A stretch of DNA of 64,000 bases from Hydrogenophaga taeniospiralis CCUG 15921 (GCF_001592305.1 NZ_BCWR01000019.1:1-64000), one strand, 5' to 3'. Positions 1-9,366 are shown, counted from the stretch's first letter. Notes: generated from the sequence alone by a model not told the origin. Program-made: numbers and translations.

Positions 1-65
1 GATTTGTTTGCGGGACCGGGCCCTGGGCCTGGTCCACAAGCGATTGACCAAACAAAGGAATTACC

Positions 66-380
66 ATGTCTTCCAAGCAAAAAATCCGCATCCGCCTCAA
101 GGCCTTCGACTACAAGCTGATCGACACCTCGGCCGCCGAGATCGTTGACACCGCCAAGCGCACCGGCGCCATCGTCAAGGGCCCCGTGCCCCTGCCGACG
201 CGCATGAAGCGTTTCGACATCCTGCGTTCGCCGCACGTCAACAAGACCAGCCGCGATCAGCTCGAAATCCGCACCCACCAGCGTCTGATGGACATCGTGG
301 ATCCGACCGACAAAACGGTGGATGCCCTGATGAAGCTTGACCTGCCGGCCGGCGTGGACGTCGAAATCAAGCTGCAGTAA
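66..380 (+). CDS. rpsJ: 30S ribosomal protein S10
   Basis: Component of the 30S head; in other bacteria also the NusE subunit of antitermination complexes. The 104-residue product matches the usual length of about 103 and carries family sequence throughout ([11 protein letters not shown] near the start, GPVPLPTR at about 39-46, the RTHQRLMDI stretch in the second half). An AAAGGA ribosome site at 54-59 sets the start. It opens the S10 cluster here; the 65 bases before it hold only leader sequence. A strong hairpin separates it from rplC, so its expression may be partly uncoupled from the genes that follow. Confidence 0.98.
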   Translation: MSSKQKIRIRLKAFDYKLIDTSAAEIVDTAKRTGAIVKGPVPLPTRMKRFDILRSPHVNKTSRDQLEIRTHQRLMDIVDPTDKTVDALMKLDLPAGVDVEIKLQ

Positions 381-429
381 ACACTCTGCGCGGTTCCGCT
401 GGCAAATGCTGCCGGTGGACTTGCAAAAA

Positions 430-460
430 AAAAGCCTGCTGGTTATACTGGCAGGCTTTT
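430..460 (+). terminator. Hairpin with U-tract between rpsJ and rplC (attenuator or partial terminator)
   Basis: Perfect 10-bp stem: AAAAGCCTGC (430-439) pairs with GCAGGCTTTT (451-460) around an 11-base loop, and the 3' arm ends in four Ts. It looks like an intrinsic terminator inside what is normally one operon. Either it attenuates read-through into rplC or a promoter for rplC lies in 461-600; I found no convincing promoter there. Confidence 0.7.
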
Positions 461-606
461 CAAGCTTTGGCTTGAGAGGTTCGGCTTTGCGCCGATGCGG
501 CCTGTCAATTTTGCAGTTGCCGTATTCCTAAAACGTGTCGGTGCCCTCTGGGGCGGGCCGATGCACCATCAGCCCCGGCCAATTGAAGTCGGGAACGGAG
601 AAAACA

Positions 607-1281
607 ATGAGTCTTAGCAACTCCCTCGGGTTGTTGGGTCGCAAGGTGGGCATGATGCGCCTGTTCACCGATGACGGGGACGCAGTTCCTGTCACGGTGG
701 TCGACGTGTCCAACAACCGTGTGACACAAGTCAAAACTCAAGCCAACGATGGCTACGATGCGCTGCAGGTCACCTTTGGTGTCCGCCGTGCTTCCCGCGT
801 CACCAAGCCCGAAGCGGGCCACCTGGCGAAAGCCGGTGTTGAAGCGGGTGAGATCATCCAGGAATTCCGCGTCGCCTCCGACGTCGCTGCCCAGTACCAG
901 CCTGGTGCCGTGGTGGCTGCCAATGCGATCTTCGCAGCGGGCCAGAAGGTGGACGTGCAAGGTACTTCGATCGGTAAAGGTTTTGCCGGCACCATCAAGC
1001 GCCACAACTTCAAATCCCAGCGCGCCTCGCACGGCAACAGCCGTTCGCACAACGTGCCGGGTTCGATCTCCATGGCCCAGGATCCGGGTCGCGTGTTTCC
1101 GGGCAAGAAGATGACCGGCCACATGGGCGATCAGACCAAGACCATCCAGAACCTGGACATCTTCCGCGTTGACGAAGCCCGCCAACTGCTGATGATCCGT
1201 GGCGCTGTGCCGGGCTCCAACGGCGGTTTCCTGACCGTTCGCCCCGCTGTCAAAGCCAAAGTCAACAAGGGAGCTAACTGA
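607..1281 (+). CDS. rplC: 50S ribosomal protein L3
   Basis: Early-assembling 23S rRNA-binding protein near the peptidyl-transferase centre. The 224-residue product begins [19 protein letters not shown] and contains the long internal loop rich in Gly, His and Arg ([22 protein letters not shown] region in the middle) that reaches into the rRNA. The ATG at 607 follows GGAG at 597-600; an upstream in-frame extension to 535 has no ribosome site and was not used. The stop TGA shares its last base with the ATG of rplD, so the two are probably translationally coupled. Confidence 0.97.
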   Translation: MSLSNSLGLLGRKVGMMRLFTDDGDAVPVTVVDVSNNRVTQVKTQANDGYDALQVTFGVRRASRVTKPEAGHLAKAGVEAGEIIQEFRVASDVAAQYQPGAVVAANAIFAAGQKVDVQGTSIGKGFAGTIKRHNFKSQRASHGNSRSHNVPGSISMAQDPGRVFPGKKMTGHMGDQTKTIQNLDIFRVDEARQLLMIRGAVPGSNGGFLTVRPAVKAKVNKGAN

Positions 1282-1901
1282 TGCAAGTTGAACTCCTGAA
1301 TGACCAGGGTCAAGCCTCGTCCAATGTGGACGTGCCCGAGACCGTGTTTGGTCGCGACTACAACGAAGCGCTGATTCACCAGCTGGTGGTGGCTTATCAA
1401 GCCAACGCCCGCCAGGGTACGCGTGCTCAAAAAGACCGTGAAATGGTCAAGCACTCGACGAAGAAGCCGTTCAAGCAAAAAGGCACGGGCCGCGCCCGCG
1501 CCGGTATGACGTCTTCCCCGCTGTGGCGCGGAGGCGGTCGCATTTTCCCGAACAGCCCCGACGAAAACTTCACCCAGAAGCTCAACAAGAAGATGTACCG
1601 CGCCGGCATGGCGTCCATCTTCTCGCAACTGGTGCGTGAAGGCCGCCTGGCCGTGGTCGATTCCATCAAGGTGGACTCGCCCAAGACCAAGCAGCTCGCC
1701 GACAAGTTCAAGGCCATGAACCTGAACCACGTTCTGGTGATCGCCGAAGAAATCGACGAAAACCTGTACCTGGCTTCGCGCAACCTGCCCAACGTGCTCG
1801 TCGTTGAGCCGCGTTACGCCGATCCGGTGTCGCTGGTGCACTACAAGAAGGTGATCGTCACCAAGGGTGCCATCGACCAGCTCAAGGAGATGTTCGCATG
1901 A
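1281..1901 (+). CDS. rplD: 50S ribosomal protein L4
   Basis: Binds domain I of 23S rRNA and lines the peptide exit tunnel; in Escherichia coli it also represses the S10 operon. At 206 residues it is normal length. The basic extended loop [16 protein letters not shown] (about 54-70) is the family signature. The start overlaps the rplC stop by one base and the stop overlaps the rplW start by four (ATGA). Whether L4 autoregulation exists here cannot be judged, since the classical leader would lie upstream of the window. Confidence 0.97.
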   Translation: MQVELLNDQGQASSNVDVPETVFGRDYNEALIHQLVVAYQANARQGTRAQKDREMVKHSTKKPFKQKGTGRARAGMTSSPLWRGGGRIFPNSPDENFTQKLNKKMYRAGMASIFSQLVREGRLAVVDSIKVDSPKTKQLADKFKAMNLNHVLVIAEEIDENLYLASRNLPNVLVVEPRYADPVSLVHYKKVIVTKGAIDQLKEMFA

Positions 1902-2212
1902 GCGTCACGAAATACGACGAAGGCCGTCTGATGCAGGTTCTCGTGGCACCCATCGTGTCCGAGAAGGCCACTCAGGTCGCCGAGCAGACCAACGCCGTGA
2001 TGTTCAAGGTGTTGCGCGATGCTTCCAAGCCCGAAATCAAGGCCGCTGTTGAACTGATGTTCAAGGTGCAGGTCAAGGGCGTTTCCGTGCTCAACCAGAA
2101 GGGCAAATCCAAGCGTTTTGGCAAGACCGTTGGTCGTCGCGACCACGTGCGCAAGGCCTACGTGACGCTGATGCCGGGTCAAGAGCTGAACTTCGGCGGA
2201 GAGGGCGTTTAA
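1898..2212 (+). CDS. rplW: 50S ribosomal protein L23
   Basis: Protein at the exit-tunnel rim, the docking site for trigger factor and SRP. The 104-residue product carries the typical start region ([11 protein letters not shown]) and the conserved later stretch [14 protein letters not shown]. Its ATG overlaps the rplD stop as ATGA, indicating coupled translation. Only two bases separate its stop from the rplB start. Confidence 0.96.
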   Translation: MSVTKYDEGRLMQVLVAPIVSEKATQVAEQTNAVMFKVLRDASKPEIKAAVELMFKVQVKGVSVLNQKGKSKRFGKTVGRRDHVRKAYVTLMPGQELNFGGEGV

Positions 2213-2214
2213 TC

Positions 2215-3039
2215 ATGGCAGTCATCAAGATGAAACCGACCTCACCAGGCCGTCGCGGCATGGTGAAGGTCACGCGTGACCACCTGCACAAGGGTGAAGG
2301 TTTTGCGCCGCTGCTGGAGCCCCAGTTCCAGAAGGCTGGCCGCAACAACAACGGTCACATCACCACCCGCCACAAAGGCGGTGGTCACAAGCACCACTAC
2401 CGTGTGGTCGACTTCCGTCGCAACAAGGACGGCATTCCGGCCAAGGTCGAACGCATCGAATACGACCCGAACCGCACCGCCCACATTGCGCTGCTGTGCT
2501 ACGCCGACGGCGAGCGTCGTTACATCATCGCCCCGCGTGGTGTTGAAATCGGTGCCACGCTGTTGTCCGGCTCGGAGTCGCCGATTCGTGTCGGCAACAC
2601 CCTGCCGATCCGCAACATCCCGGTCGGTTCGACCATCCACTGCATCGAGCTGCAGGTTGGCAAGGGCGCGCAAATCGCCCGTTCCGCTGGCGCTTCGGCT
2701 GTGCTGCTGGCCCGCGAAGGCATCTACGCCCAGGTGCGCATGCGCTCGGGTGAAGTGCGCAAGGTCCACGTGGACTGCCGCGCCACCATCGGCGAAGTGT
2801 CCAACCAGGAGCACAGCCTGCGCCAGTTGGGCAAGGCCGGTGTGAAGCGTCACATGGGCATTCGTCCGACCGTTCGCGGTACCGCGATGAACCCGATCGA
2901 CCACCCGCACGGTGGTGGTGAAGGCAAGACCGGCGAAGGCCGCGCGCCGGTGGATCCGTGGGGCAACCTGACCAAGGGCTATCGCACCCGCAACAACCGC
3001 CGCACGCAGTCGATGATCGTGTCGCGTCGCAAGAAGTAA
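2215..3039 (+). CDS. rplB: 50S ribosomal protein L2
   Basis: Highly conserved 23S-binding protein essential for subunit joining and peptidyl-transferase centre assembly. Length is 274 residues, as expected. Visible signatures are the [16 protein letters not shown] stretch (about 43-58) and, near the end, [16 protein letters not shown], which contains the conserved His of the family. It starts two bases after rplW and is followed by rpsS after a 12-base gap. Confidence 0.98.
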   Translation: MAVIKMKPTSPGRRGMVKVTRDHLHKGEGFAPLLEPQFQKAGRNNNGHITTRHKGGGHKHHYRVVDFRRNKDGIPAKVERIEYDPNRTAHIALLCYADGERRYIIAPRGVEIGATLLSGSESPIRVGNTLPIRNIPVGSTIHCIELQVGKGAQIARSAGASAVLLAREGIYAQVRMRSGEVRKVHVDCRATIGEVSNQEHSLRQLGKAGVKRHMGIRPTVRGTAMNPIDHPHGGGEGKTGEGRAPVDPWGNLTKGYRTRNNRRTQSMIVSRRKK

Positions 3040-3051
3040 AGGGTTGACAAC

Positions 3052-3327
3052 ATGACACGCTCACTCAAAAAAGGCCCCTTCGTTGACCATCACCTGATGG
3101 CCAAAGTGGAAAAGGCCGTGTCCAGCAAGGACAAAAAACCTGTCAAGACCTGGTCGCGTCGCTCCATGATCCTGCCCGATTTCATCGGACTGACCATCGC
3201 CGTTCACAACGGCAAGCAGCACGTGCCCGTGTACATCACCGATCAGATGGTTGGACACAAGCTCGGCGAGTTCTCGCTGACGCGCACGTTCAAAGGCCAT
3301 CCGGCCGACAAAAAAGCGAAGAAGTAA
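3052..3327 (+). CDS. rpsS: 30S ribosomal protein S19
   Basis: S19 sits in the 30S head with S13 near the A-site tRNA. The 91-residue product begins [14 protein letters not shown] and contains the family pattern [20 protein letters not shown]. Normal length, located between rplB and rplV as in most bacteria. Confidence 0.98.
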   Translation: MTRSLKKGPFVDHHLMAKVEKAVSSKDKKPVKTWSRRSMILPDFIGLTIAVHNGKQHVPVYITDQMVGHKLGEFSLTRTFKGHPADKKAKK

Positions 3328-3336
3328 GGACCAACC

Positions 3337-3672
3337 ATGAGTACAGAAACCCGCTCTGTCGTTCGCGGCGTGCGCCTGTCGGTGGACAAAGGCCGACTGG
3401 TTGCCGACCTGATTCGCGGCAAAAAGGTCGACCAGGCCCTGAACATCCTGGCGTTCACGCAGAAGAAGGCCGCTGGCATCGTCAAGAAGGCCCTGGAGTC
3501 TGCCATCGCCAACGCTGAACACAACGATGGCGCCGACATCGACGAACTGAAGGTCACCACGATCTACGTCGAACAAGGTGCCACGCTCAAGCGCTTCTCG
3601 GCCCGCGCCAAAGGCCGCGGCAACCGCATCAGCAAACCCACGTGTCACATCTACGTGACGGTTGGCAACTGA
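3337..3672 (+). CDS. rplV: 50S ribosomal protein L22
   Basis: Exit-tunnel protein whose beta-hairpin loop contacts nascent peptides and macrolides. The 111-residue product shows the conserved C-terminal loop [19 protein letters not shown], the site of known macrolide-resistance changes in other species; it looks unmodified. AAGGA lies upstream of the ATG. It is followed by rpsC after 15 bases. Confidence 0.97.
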   Translation: MSTETRSVVRGVRLSVDKGRLVADLIRGKKVDQALNILAFTQKKAAGIVKKALESAIANAEHNDGADIDELKVTTIYVEQGATLKRFSARAKGRGNRISKPTCHIYVTVGN

Positions 3673-3687
3673 AGAGGTCACAGGAAT

Positions 3688-4563
3688 ATGGGACAGAAAA
3701 TCAACCCGACCGGGTTCCGCCTCGCAGTTTCCCGCAACTGGGCCAGCCGTTGGTATGCCAGCAACCGCGATTTCGCGGGCATGCTGGCCGAAGACATCAA
3801 GGTGCGTGAGTACCTGAAGGCCAAGCTGAAGAACGCCGCCGTCTCACGCGTCGTGATCGAGCGTCCTGCCAAGAACGCACGCATCACCATTTACTCGGCA
3901 CGTCCGGGCGTGGTGATCGGCAAGAAGGGCGAAGACATCGAGAAGCTGAAGAAAGAACTGGCCGCCAAGCTGGGCGTGCCGGTTGCGGTCAACATCGAAG
4001 AAGTGCGCAAGCCTGAAATCGATGCCAAGCTGATCGCCGACAGCATCACGCAGCAGCTCGAAAAGCGCATCATGTTCCGCCGCGCCATGAAGCGCGCTAT
4101 GCAGAACGCCATGCGTCTGGGTGCTCTGGGCATCAAGATCATGTCGTCCGGTCGTCTCAACGGTATCGAAATCGCTCGTTGCGAGTGGTACCGCGAAGGC
4201 CGCGTGCCGCTTCACACCCTGCGCGCCGACATCGACTACGGCACATCCGAAGCCAAGACCACCTACGGCATCATCGGTGTCAAGGTCTGGGTCTACAAGG
4301 GCGACACCCTGGGTCGCAACGATGCGCCCGTGGTCGCAGAAGCGCCGCGTGCCGAAGAAGAGCGCCGTCCGCGTGGTCCGCGCCGCGAGCGTCCGGCAGG
4401 TCCTCCTGCCCGCGCAGCGGTTCGCCGCCCTGGCGCCAATGCCGCCCCGGCCGATGGCAGCGACAAGCCTGCCGAAGCCACGGGTGGTGACACCAAACCC
4501 GCCGTTAAGCGCGTTCGTAAAGACGCACCCGCATCTGCAGCTGCGGACGGCAAAGGAGAATAA
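3688..4563 (+). CDS. rpsC: 30S ribosomal protein S3 with a long basic C-terminal tail
   Basis: S3 forms part of the mRNA entry tunnel. The N-terminal and type-II KH domain ([14 protein letters not shown] at about 71-84) and the C-terminal S3 domain are intact up to about residue 212. The protein then runs on for roughly 75 residues of low-complexity Ala, Pro, Arg and Lys, giving 291 residues against 233 in E. coli. Extended tails of this kind occur in betaproteobacterial S3; the role is unknown. The stop at 4563 lies two bases before rplP. Confidence 0.97.
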   Translation: MGQKINPTGFRLAVSRNWASRWYASNRDFAGMLAEDIKVREYLKAKLKNAAVSRVVIERPAKNARITIYSARPGVVIGKKGEDIEKLKKELAAKLGVPVAVNIEEVRKPEIDAKLIADSITQQLEKRIMFRRAMKRAMQNAMRLGALGIKIMSSGRLNGIEIARCEWYREGRVPLHTLRADIDYGTSEAKTTYGIIGVKVWVYKGDTLGRNDAPVVAEAPRAEEERRPRGPRRERPAGPPARAAVRRPGANAAPADGSDKPAEATGGDTKPAVKRVRKDAPASAAADGKGE

Positions 4564-4565
4564 AC

Positions 4566-4982
4566 ATGTTGCAACCCGCTCGTCGCAAATACCGTAAAGA
4601 GCAAAAAGGACGCAACACGGGCGTCGCCACCAGTGGCGCCACCGTGGCGTTCGGTGACTTCGGTCTGAAGTCCACCGATCGCGGTCGTCTGACGGCCCGC
4701 CAGATCGAAGCCGCACGCCGTGCGATTTCCCGTCACGTCAAGCGTGGCGGCCGTATCTGGATCCGCGTGTTCCCGGACAAGCCGATTTCCCAGAAGCCTG
4801 CCGAAGTCCGTATGGGCAACGGCAAGGGCTCGGTGGAGTACTACGTGGCTGAAATCCAGCCTGGCAAGGTGCTCTACGAGATCGTGGGTGTGCCCGAGCA
4901 GCTGGCGCGCGAAGCGTTCACGCTGGCCGCCGCCAAGCTTCCGCTGCGCACCACGTTCGTGACGCGCCTGTTGGGTCAGTGA
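4566..4982 (+). CDS. rplP: 50S ribosomal protein L16
   Basis: L16 positions A-site tRNA and contacts the central protuberance. The 138-residue product opens [16 protein letters not shown] and includes the conserved [18 protein letters not shown] and [14 protein letters not shown] stretches. The latter contains the Arg that is hydroxylated by YcfD in some proteobacteria. Normal length and position between rpsC and rpmC. Confidence 0.98.
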   Translation: MLQPARRKYRKEQKGRNTGVATSGATVAFGDFGLKSTDRGRLTARQIEAARRAISRHVKRGGRIWIRVFPDKPISQKPAEVRMGNGKGSVEYYVAEIQPGKVLYEIVGVPEQLAREAFTLAAAKLPLRTTFVTRLLGQ

Positions 4983-4998
4983 TTCAGGAGAACACAAG

Positions 4999-5205
4999 AT
5001 GAAAACTGCTGAACTGCGCCAAAAGGATGTGGCCGGCCTCGAAGCCGAAGTGAAATCGCTGCAAAAGGCCCACTTCGGTCTGCGTATGCAAAAAGCCACG
5101 CAACAACTCAACAACAACGCCACGCTGGGCGACACCCGTCGTGCGATTGCCCGTGCCAAGACCATCCTGTCCGAGAAGCAGCGTGCTGCGGCCGCGGCCA
5201 AATAA
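4999..5205 (+). CDS. rpmC: 50S ribosomal protein L29
   Basis: Small helical protein at the exit tunnel next to L23. The 68-residue product is mostly two helices, with the typical start [16 protein letters not shown] and the [11 protein letters not shown] end. CAGGAG upstream of the ATG acts as the ribosome site. Nine bases separate its stop from the chosen start of rpsQ. Confidence 0.96.
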   Translation: MKTAELRQKDVAGLEAEVKSLQKAHFGLRMQKATQQLNNNATLGDTRRAIARAKTILSEKQRAAAAAK

Positions 5206-5214
5206 GGAGTGACC

Positions 5215-5484
5215 ATGACGGAAGCTAAAACATCCCTCAAGCGCACCTTGGTTGGCAAGGTGGTCAGCGACAAGCGTGCCAAGACCGTGACGGTTCTGGT
5301 CGAGCGCCGTGTGAAGCACGAGCTGTACGACAAGATCGTTGCCAAGTCGAGCAAGTACCACGCACACGACGAAAACGGCGAATACAAGACGGGCGACGTG
5401 ATCGAGATCACCGAAAGCCGTCCGCTGTCCAAGACGAAGAACTGGGTGGCCACGCGCCTGGTGCAGAAAGCCGCACTGGTGTAA
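5215..5484 (+). CDS. rpsQ: 30S ribosomal protein S17
   Basis: Primary 16S rRNA-binding protein. The start was placed at ATG 5215, five bases after AAGGAG (5204-5209), rather than the in-frame GTG at 5209, which overlaps that ribosome site. The 89-residue product has the OB-fold pattern [19 protein letters not shown] and later [19 protein letters not shown]. It ends the cluster: a strong terminator follows directly, so rplN and the spc genes are not contiguous here. Confidence 0.97.
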   Translation: MTEAKTSLKRTLVGKVVSDKRAKTVTVLVERRVKHELYDKIVAKSSKYHAHDENGEYKTGDVIEITESRPLSKTKNWVATRLVQKAALV

Positions 5485-5515
5485 GCCTCTTTGTGCTGCG
5501 CGCAGCACAGATCCG

Positions 5516-5545
5516 AAAAGCGACCGACAATTCGGTCGCTTTTTC
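5516..5545 (+). terminator. Intrinsic terminator after rpsQ
   Basis: AAAGCGACCGA (5517-5527) pairs with TCGGTCGCTTT (5532-5542) around a four-base loop, followed by a T-rich run. It closes the ribosomal protein operon. Confidence 0.9.
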
Positions 5546-5621
5546 TTTTTCCGATCCACTTTTCTGTGGGGCGGGACGGCTGGCCTTCGGGCCTTATCTA
5601 CACATATACGAGGAGCAACAC

Positions 5622-6134
5622 ATGATCCAGGTGGGTGACAAGATTCCGGCGGCCACGCTGATGGAGTACATCGAGGTTGAAGGCAATGGTTGCAGCATCG
5701 GACCGAACCCGGTCGATACGCAGAAGGCCAGCGCGGGAAAGACGATCGCTGTGTTTGGTTTGCCCGGCGCATTCACGCCCACCTGCTCGGCCAAGCATGT
5801 GCCCGGCTATGTGGAGCAGTTCGACGCGTTCAAGGCGGCGGGCGTGGACGAAATCTGGTGCCTGAGCGTGAACGATGCGTTCGTGATGGGGGCTTGGGCG
5901 CGCGACCAGAAGACCGGCGACAAGGTTCGCATGCTCGGTGACGGTGATGCCGCCTTCGCCAAGGCCACCGGTCTGACGCTGGACCTGACGGGCAAGGGCC
6001 TCGGCCTGCGCAGCAACCGCTATTCGATGCTGCTCAAGGATGGCGTGGTGCAGACGCTGAACATCGAGGGGCCCGGCAAGTTCGAAGTGAGCGATGCCGC
6101 CACCCTGTTGGCACAGGCACGCGCAGCCGGCTGA
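5622..6134 (+). CDS. Peroxiredoxin, Prx5 type
   Basis: Thiol peroxidase that reduces H2O2 and alkyl hydroperoxides, in this subfamily usually with glutathione/glutaredoxin or thioredoxin. The 170-residue product has the Prx5 active-site motif GAFTPTCSAKHVPGY with the peroxidatic Cys at 55 and the Thr at 52 two turns before it. The ATG at 5622 follows AGGAGC (5611-5616); a longer in-frame extension to 5493 runs through the rpsQ terminator and is rejected. Monocistronic between two terminators. Confidence 0.95.
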   Translation: MIQVGDKIPAATLMEYIEVEGNGCSIGPNPVDTQKASAGKTIAVFGLPGAFTPTCSAKHVPGYVEQFDAFKAAGVDEIWCLSVNDAFVMGAWARDQKTGDKVRMLGDGDAAFAKATGLTLDLTGKGLGLRSNRYSMLLKDGVVQTLNIEGPGKFEVSDAATLLAQARAAG

Positions 6135-6151
6135 ATGGGCTGAAGAACCCC

Positions 6152-6191
6152 AAAAGAGGGGGCAGATCGCCATCGGCGGTCTGCCCCTTTT
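6152..6191 (+). terminator. Terminator between the peroxiredoxin and GNAT genes
   Basis: GGGGCAGA (6159-6166) pairs with TCTGCCCC (6180-6187), followed by TTTTCTTT. The A-rich 5' flank lets it work in both directions, which suits the convergent genes. Confidence 0.85.
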
Positions 6192-6212
6192 CTTTGTGAT
6201 CGCGCCCGCGGG

Positions 6213-6710
6213 TCACAGCGCGACTTTGAGGTAGTGCGCCCCGGGCAATGGGTTGTGGTAGTAGGGCGGGACCTCAATGAATCCGGCTTCCTGGTAGAGC
6301 GCGCGTGCGGCTTCCATGTCGCTCAAGGTGTCGAGCAGCATGGTGGTGTAGCCGGCCAACTGCGCGCGCGACATGATCTGTTCGACCAGTTGCCGGCCCA
6401 GGCCAAAGCCCCGAAATGCGCGGCGGACAAACAGGCGCTTCATTTCGCAGGCGTTGAGGTGGTCGCTGTTGGCCAGTGGACGAAAAGCGCAGCAACCCGC
6501 TGGCGCGCCGTCCACCCGGGCCAGCATCAAGCCTCCCGCCGGTTCCGCGTAGTCGCCGGGCAGGTTGTCGAGCTCGGCCTCGAAACCCTGGAAACACAGA
6601 TCAATGCCCAGATCGGCCTGATAGTCGAGGAAGAGTGCACGCGCGGCTTGCAGATCTTCCGGCGTCTGGGCCAGGTGCAGGGTGATCTCGGCGGAAACAG
6701 GCTCGGTCAT
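6213..6710 (-). CDS. GNAT family N-acetyltransferase
   Basis: Acetyl-CoA-dependent acyltransferase of unknown substrate. The 165-residue product has a GNAT core: the acetyl-CoA-binding loop RRAFRGFGLGRQL (R-x-x-G-x-G/A type) around the middle and the C-terminal ALYQEAGFIEVPPYYHNP typical of motif B. ATG 6710 is used; a GTG two codons upstream is equally possible and neither has a clear ribosome site. Convergent with the peroxiredoxin gene. Confidence 0.88.
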   Translation of the reverse strand: MTEPVSAEITLHLAQTPEDLQAARALFLDYQADLGIDLCFQGFEAELDNLPGDYAEPAGGLMLARVDGAPAGCCAFRPLANSDHLNACEMKRLFVRRAFRGFGLGRQLVEQIMSRAQLAGYTTMLLDTLSDMEAARALYQEAGFIEVPPYYHNPLPGAHYLKVAL

Positions 6711-6791
6711 GGACACGACAGGATGCGGCAGGGCATCGGCGGAAGTCAGTCGGCCTGTGACTATACGACAAGGCGCCGGGCGCGGGGTGGG

Positions 6792-7466
6792 TCAGAAGGT
6801 CGTGGCCGCACCGAGCCCGACCAACCGATTCACCGCCACCGCACACAGCACCAACACGCCCAAGGCGAACAGGCGGGTGCGCACCGTGTCCCGTGCGCTG
6901 GGCATGGGCGCCTGCACCTGCTTGTCGCCGTCGATCATGGGACGGACCAGCCGCTCCTTCTTGACCAGCTTGTAATAGCCGATGGCCAGCAGATGCAAGG
7001 CCACAAGCGCCACCACGAACAGCTTGCCAACACTCCTGTGGTAGGTGGTCGCCAGACCCACGGTGTCGCCCGAGACCAGGGCCACCAGCGGTCCGGAGAA
7101 GGCGATCTCGTCGTCGCTGAACAGGCCGCTGCCCACCTGGGCCAGCAGGATGGCCAGCAAGGCGAACACCGACAAGGCGCCCAGCGGGCTGTGGCCCACC
7201 CGGTGCTCGGGCCGGGCCTGGCCCCGGAGATATGCCAACACCGTTCCCGGCGCGTAGACAAAGCTGGAAAAGCGCGACCAGTGCCCGCCCACAAAACCCC
7301 AGACCAGTCGGAACAACAACAAGGTCAGCACGGCATAGCCCAGGCGCAGATGCCAGTTCATCCAGTTGCCGCCGACATTGGCGGTGATGATCTGTCCGAT
7401 GACGCAGAGCACCAGGGCCCAGTGAAACAGGCGGGTCGGCAGATCCCAGACGCGTACGGTGTGCAT
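6792..7466 (-). CDS. Cytochrome b561 family protein (Ni/Fe-hydrogenase b-type subunit like)
   Basis: Membrane diheme cytochrome b that passes electrons between the quinone pool and periplasmic cytochromes. The 224-residue product begins HTVRVWDLPTRLFHW, where the first haem-ligand His lies at the start of the first membrane helix. It has four to five hydrophobic segments with further His residues (NWHLRLGY, YHRSVGK, ALHLLAIGYY). ATG 7466 is preceded by TGGAG. It is divergent from a cytochrome c' gene, a frequent pairing in proteobacteria that suggests the two exchange electrons. Confidence 0.9.
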   Translation of the reverse strand: MHTVRVWDLPTRLFHWALVLCVIGQIITANVGGNWMNWHLRLGYAVLTLLLFRLVWGFVGGHWSRFSSFVYAPGTVLAYLRGQARPEHRVGHSPLGALSVFALLAILLAQVGSGLFSDDEIAFSGPLVALVSGDTVGLATTYHRSVGKLFVVALVALHLLAIGYYKLVKKERLVRPMIDGDKQVQAPMPSARDTVRTRLFALGVLVLCAVAVNRLVGLGAATTF

Positions 7467-7521
7467 GGCAGGACTCCAGACAATGGGTCGACGCCGATTA
7501 TGGAGACGATCGCACGAATCC

Positions 7522-7536
7522 GGTTCCCGAGGAACC
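7522..7536. promoter_or_regulatory. Perfect inverted repeat between cytochrome b561 and cytochrome c' genes
   Basis: GGTTCC-CGA-GGAACC lies in the divergent intergenic region. It could be an operator shared by both genes; no regulator family is recognised from it. Confidence 0.35.
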
Positions 7537-7615
7537 AAAGTGCCTGTGCCACACTCTGCGCGGTGTAGCGCTCAACGCCTACATCCTGTCAGATCCCCAC
7601 CGCAAAGGAGTTCAC

Positions 7616-8068
7616 ATGAAGGCTCTCGCATCGCTTGCATTGGTCGTTCCCCTGGTTGGACTGTCTGCGCCGGCCATGGCGCAGTTCCAGAAAGCCGAGG
7701 ACGCGGTCAAGTACCGCAAATCGGTCCTGACGGTCATGGGCCATCACTTTGGCCGGATCGGCGCCATGGCCAACGGACGGGTTCCGTTCGACGCCCAGGT
7801 GGCGGCCGACAACGCCGCGCTGGTGGAGACGCTGAGCAAGCTGCCATTCGTGGCCTTCGGCGAGGGGACCGACAAGGGCGAGACCCGGGCCAAGCCGGAC
7901 ATCTGGACCGACCAGGCCAAGTTCAAGCAGGCGGCCGAGAAAATGCAGGCCGAGGTGGCCAAGCTGTCGGCCGCGGCCAAGACCGGCAACCTGGACAGCG
8001 TGAAAGAGGCCTTTGGCGCCGCGGGAAAAAGCTGCAAGGCTTGCCACGACGCGTTCCGCAAGGACTGA
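7616..8068 (+). CDS. Cytochrome c' (class II cytochrome c)
   Basis: Periplasmic four-helix-bundle c-type cytochrome that can bind NO. The 150-residue precursor has a Sec signal peptide (about 1-22, cleavage after APAMA) and the C-terminal haem-attachment motif CKACH at 140-144, characteristic of class II. A Met-rich first helix (TVMGHHFGRIGAM) supports the family. The ribosome site AAAGGAG precedes ATG 7616. It is divergent from its probable membrane partner, cytochrome b561. Confidence 0.95.
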   Translation: MKALASLALVVPLVGLSAPAMAQFQKAEDAVKYRKSVLTVMGHHFGRIGAMANGRVPFDAQVAADNAALVETLSKLPFVAFGEGTDKGETRAKPDIWTDQAKFKQAAEKMQAEVAKLSAAAKTGNLDSVKEAFGAAGKSCKACHDAFRKD

Positions 8069-8106
8069 GAGGCCCGGCGCTGGGCCAGGGCCAAGCCGGA
8101 AAATCA

Positions 8107-8142
8107 AAGAGGGGCTGACGCCGTTCAACGTCAGCCCCTCTT
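8107..8142. terminator. Bidirectional terminator between cytochrome c' and TlpA-like genes
   Basis: AAGAGGGGCTGACG (8107-8120) pairs perfectly with CGTCAGCCCCTCTT (8129-8142) around an 8-base loop. It serves two convergent genes. Confidence 0.9.
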
Positions 8143-8166
8143 CTTTGGACGGCATGCTCCCCGGGG

Positions 8167-8697
8167 TCAGCTCTGGGCCAGCAGTTCCTCGATCAGACTG
8201 TGCAGGGCCGTGAAGTCGGGTTCGCCGACAAAGCGCTTCACGATGCGGCCTTGTTTGTCCAGCAGGTAGGTGGTGGGCGTGAGCCGGACGTCGCCCCAGC
8301 TTTTGGCCAGCTCACCCGTGTTGTCGAACGCCACCTTGAAGGGCAACTGCCGGGTCTGGGTGAAATTGAGCACCCAGGCGGGCGGGTCGTAGCTCATGGC
8401 CACCGCAACGGTGTCGTAGCCCTGACCCTTGTATTTGTTGTGGGTGTTGACCAGCGACGGCATTTCCTTCACGCAGGTCACACAGGTGGTGGCCCAGAAG
8501 TTCACCAGGGTCACCTTGCCCTTGAAGTCGGCGGTGGTGGTGGTCGTACCGTCGAGCAGCACGAAGGTGGACGCGGGGGCGTCCTCCCGAGCGGCGCAGC
8601 CGGTCAGCGCCAGCACTGCGGAGACGCTCAGGGCCAGCAGGACGGCAAAGAACGGGCGCCTGGAAGCCTGGAGGGGAAGGCGGAATGCGTGGATCAT
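8167..8697 (-). CDS. TlpA/ResA-like thioredoxin-fold lipoprotein
   Basis: Periplasmic thiol-disulfide protein, probably membrane-anchored. The 176-residue product has an N-terminal hydrophobic signal ending in the lipobox LTGC (Cys 34) and the active-site motif C-V-T-C at 72-75 within NFWATTCVTCVKEMP. A cis-Pro loop (RLTPTTYLLD) is also present. ATG 8697 was chosen because it gives a proper signal peptide; the longer upstream reading does not. The substrate is unknown; roles in cytochrome c maturation are common for this family. Confidence 0.88.
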   Translation of the reverse strand: MIHAFRLPLQASRRPFFAVLLALSVSAVLALTGCAAREDAPASTFVLLDGTTTTTADFKGKVTLVNFWATTCVTCVKEMPSLVNTHNKYKGQGYDTVAVAMSYDPPAWVLNFTQTRQLPFKVAFDNTGELAKSWGDVRLTPTTYLLDKQGRIVKRFVGEPDFTALHSLIEELLAQS

Positions 8698-8855
8698 GGT
8701 GAGGCGGCGGCGGGGGGAAACGTGGAGCGATACCCGGCGGATCGGATGGGCGTCAAGAACGCACCGTTTTGAGATCGCGTTGCTCACCGGGAGTTCCATC
8801 CACGCTGTGGGCGTTGCAGTTTAACGAAACGGGCATCACCCGTGTCTGCGCCAGG

Positions 8856-9323
8856 TCAAGCTCGTTTCAGCGCCTGGCGGGCCGTGGTCAGTCGTGCGTC
8901 CAGGTAGTCGCCGTAGAAGTCGGGCACGGCAACGCCGACCAGGCGCTCGGCCAGTTCGCGACCGTCCGGGCCCAGGAACAACACCGTGGGCGCAAAACGC
9001 GCATTCCACCGCCGCGCCTGTTCGGCCGGGGTGGTGTTTTCCCCGCCAAAGCCCTGCAGGTTGCTGGTGCGGTCCCGGATGTCGATCTGCACCGCGTGCA
9101 CCAGGCCGTCGCGCCGCATGGGCAGCAGGTGGTGGTTGCGCACCAGATCGCAGTACGGGCAGCCGGGCAATGTGGTCATGACCACCAGCGGCTCGCCCCG
9201 TGCGGCCGCGGCCTGGGCGGCCGCGCGCAGCGACGCGGGGCTGGGCAATGCGGCTTTGGTGTCCGACGCCGGGCGGGATGTGGGCTCCGTGGCGGGCGGG
9301 GCGGCGGTTGTGGGCGTGGTCAT
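8856..9323 (-). CDS. Thioredoxin-fold protein with CPYC motif
   Basis: A 155-residue protein with a 30-residue Thr/Ala/Pro-rich start followed by one thioredoxin-like domain: TLPGCPYCDL places a glutaredoxin-type C-P-Y-C at 55-58, and FAPTVLFLGPDGRE supplies the cis-Pro. No clear signal peptide is seen. ATG 9323 is used; a GTG at 9380 that overlaps the end of the CoA transferase gene is possible, and neither has a clear ribosome site. It lies just downstream of the CoA transferase on the same strand. Confidence 0.75.
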   Translation of the reverse strand: MTTPTTAAPPATEPTSRPASDTKAALPSPASLRAAAQAAAARGEPLVVMTTLPGCPYCDLVRNHHLLPMRRDGLVHAVQIDIRDRTSNLQGFGGENTTPAEQARRWNARFAPTVLFLGPDGRELAERLVGVAVPDFYGDYLDARLTTARQALKRA

Positions 9324-9366
9324 GGGCGGTCGGCTGGGTGGATGTGGGGCGGTTGCAGTGTCCCTT

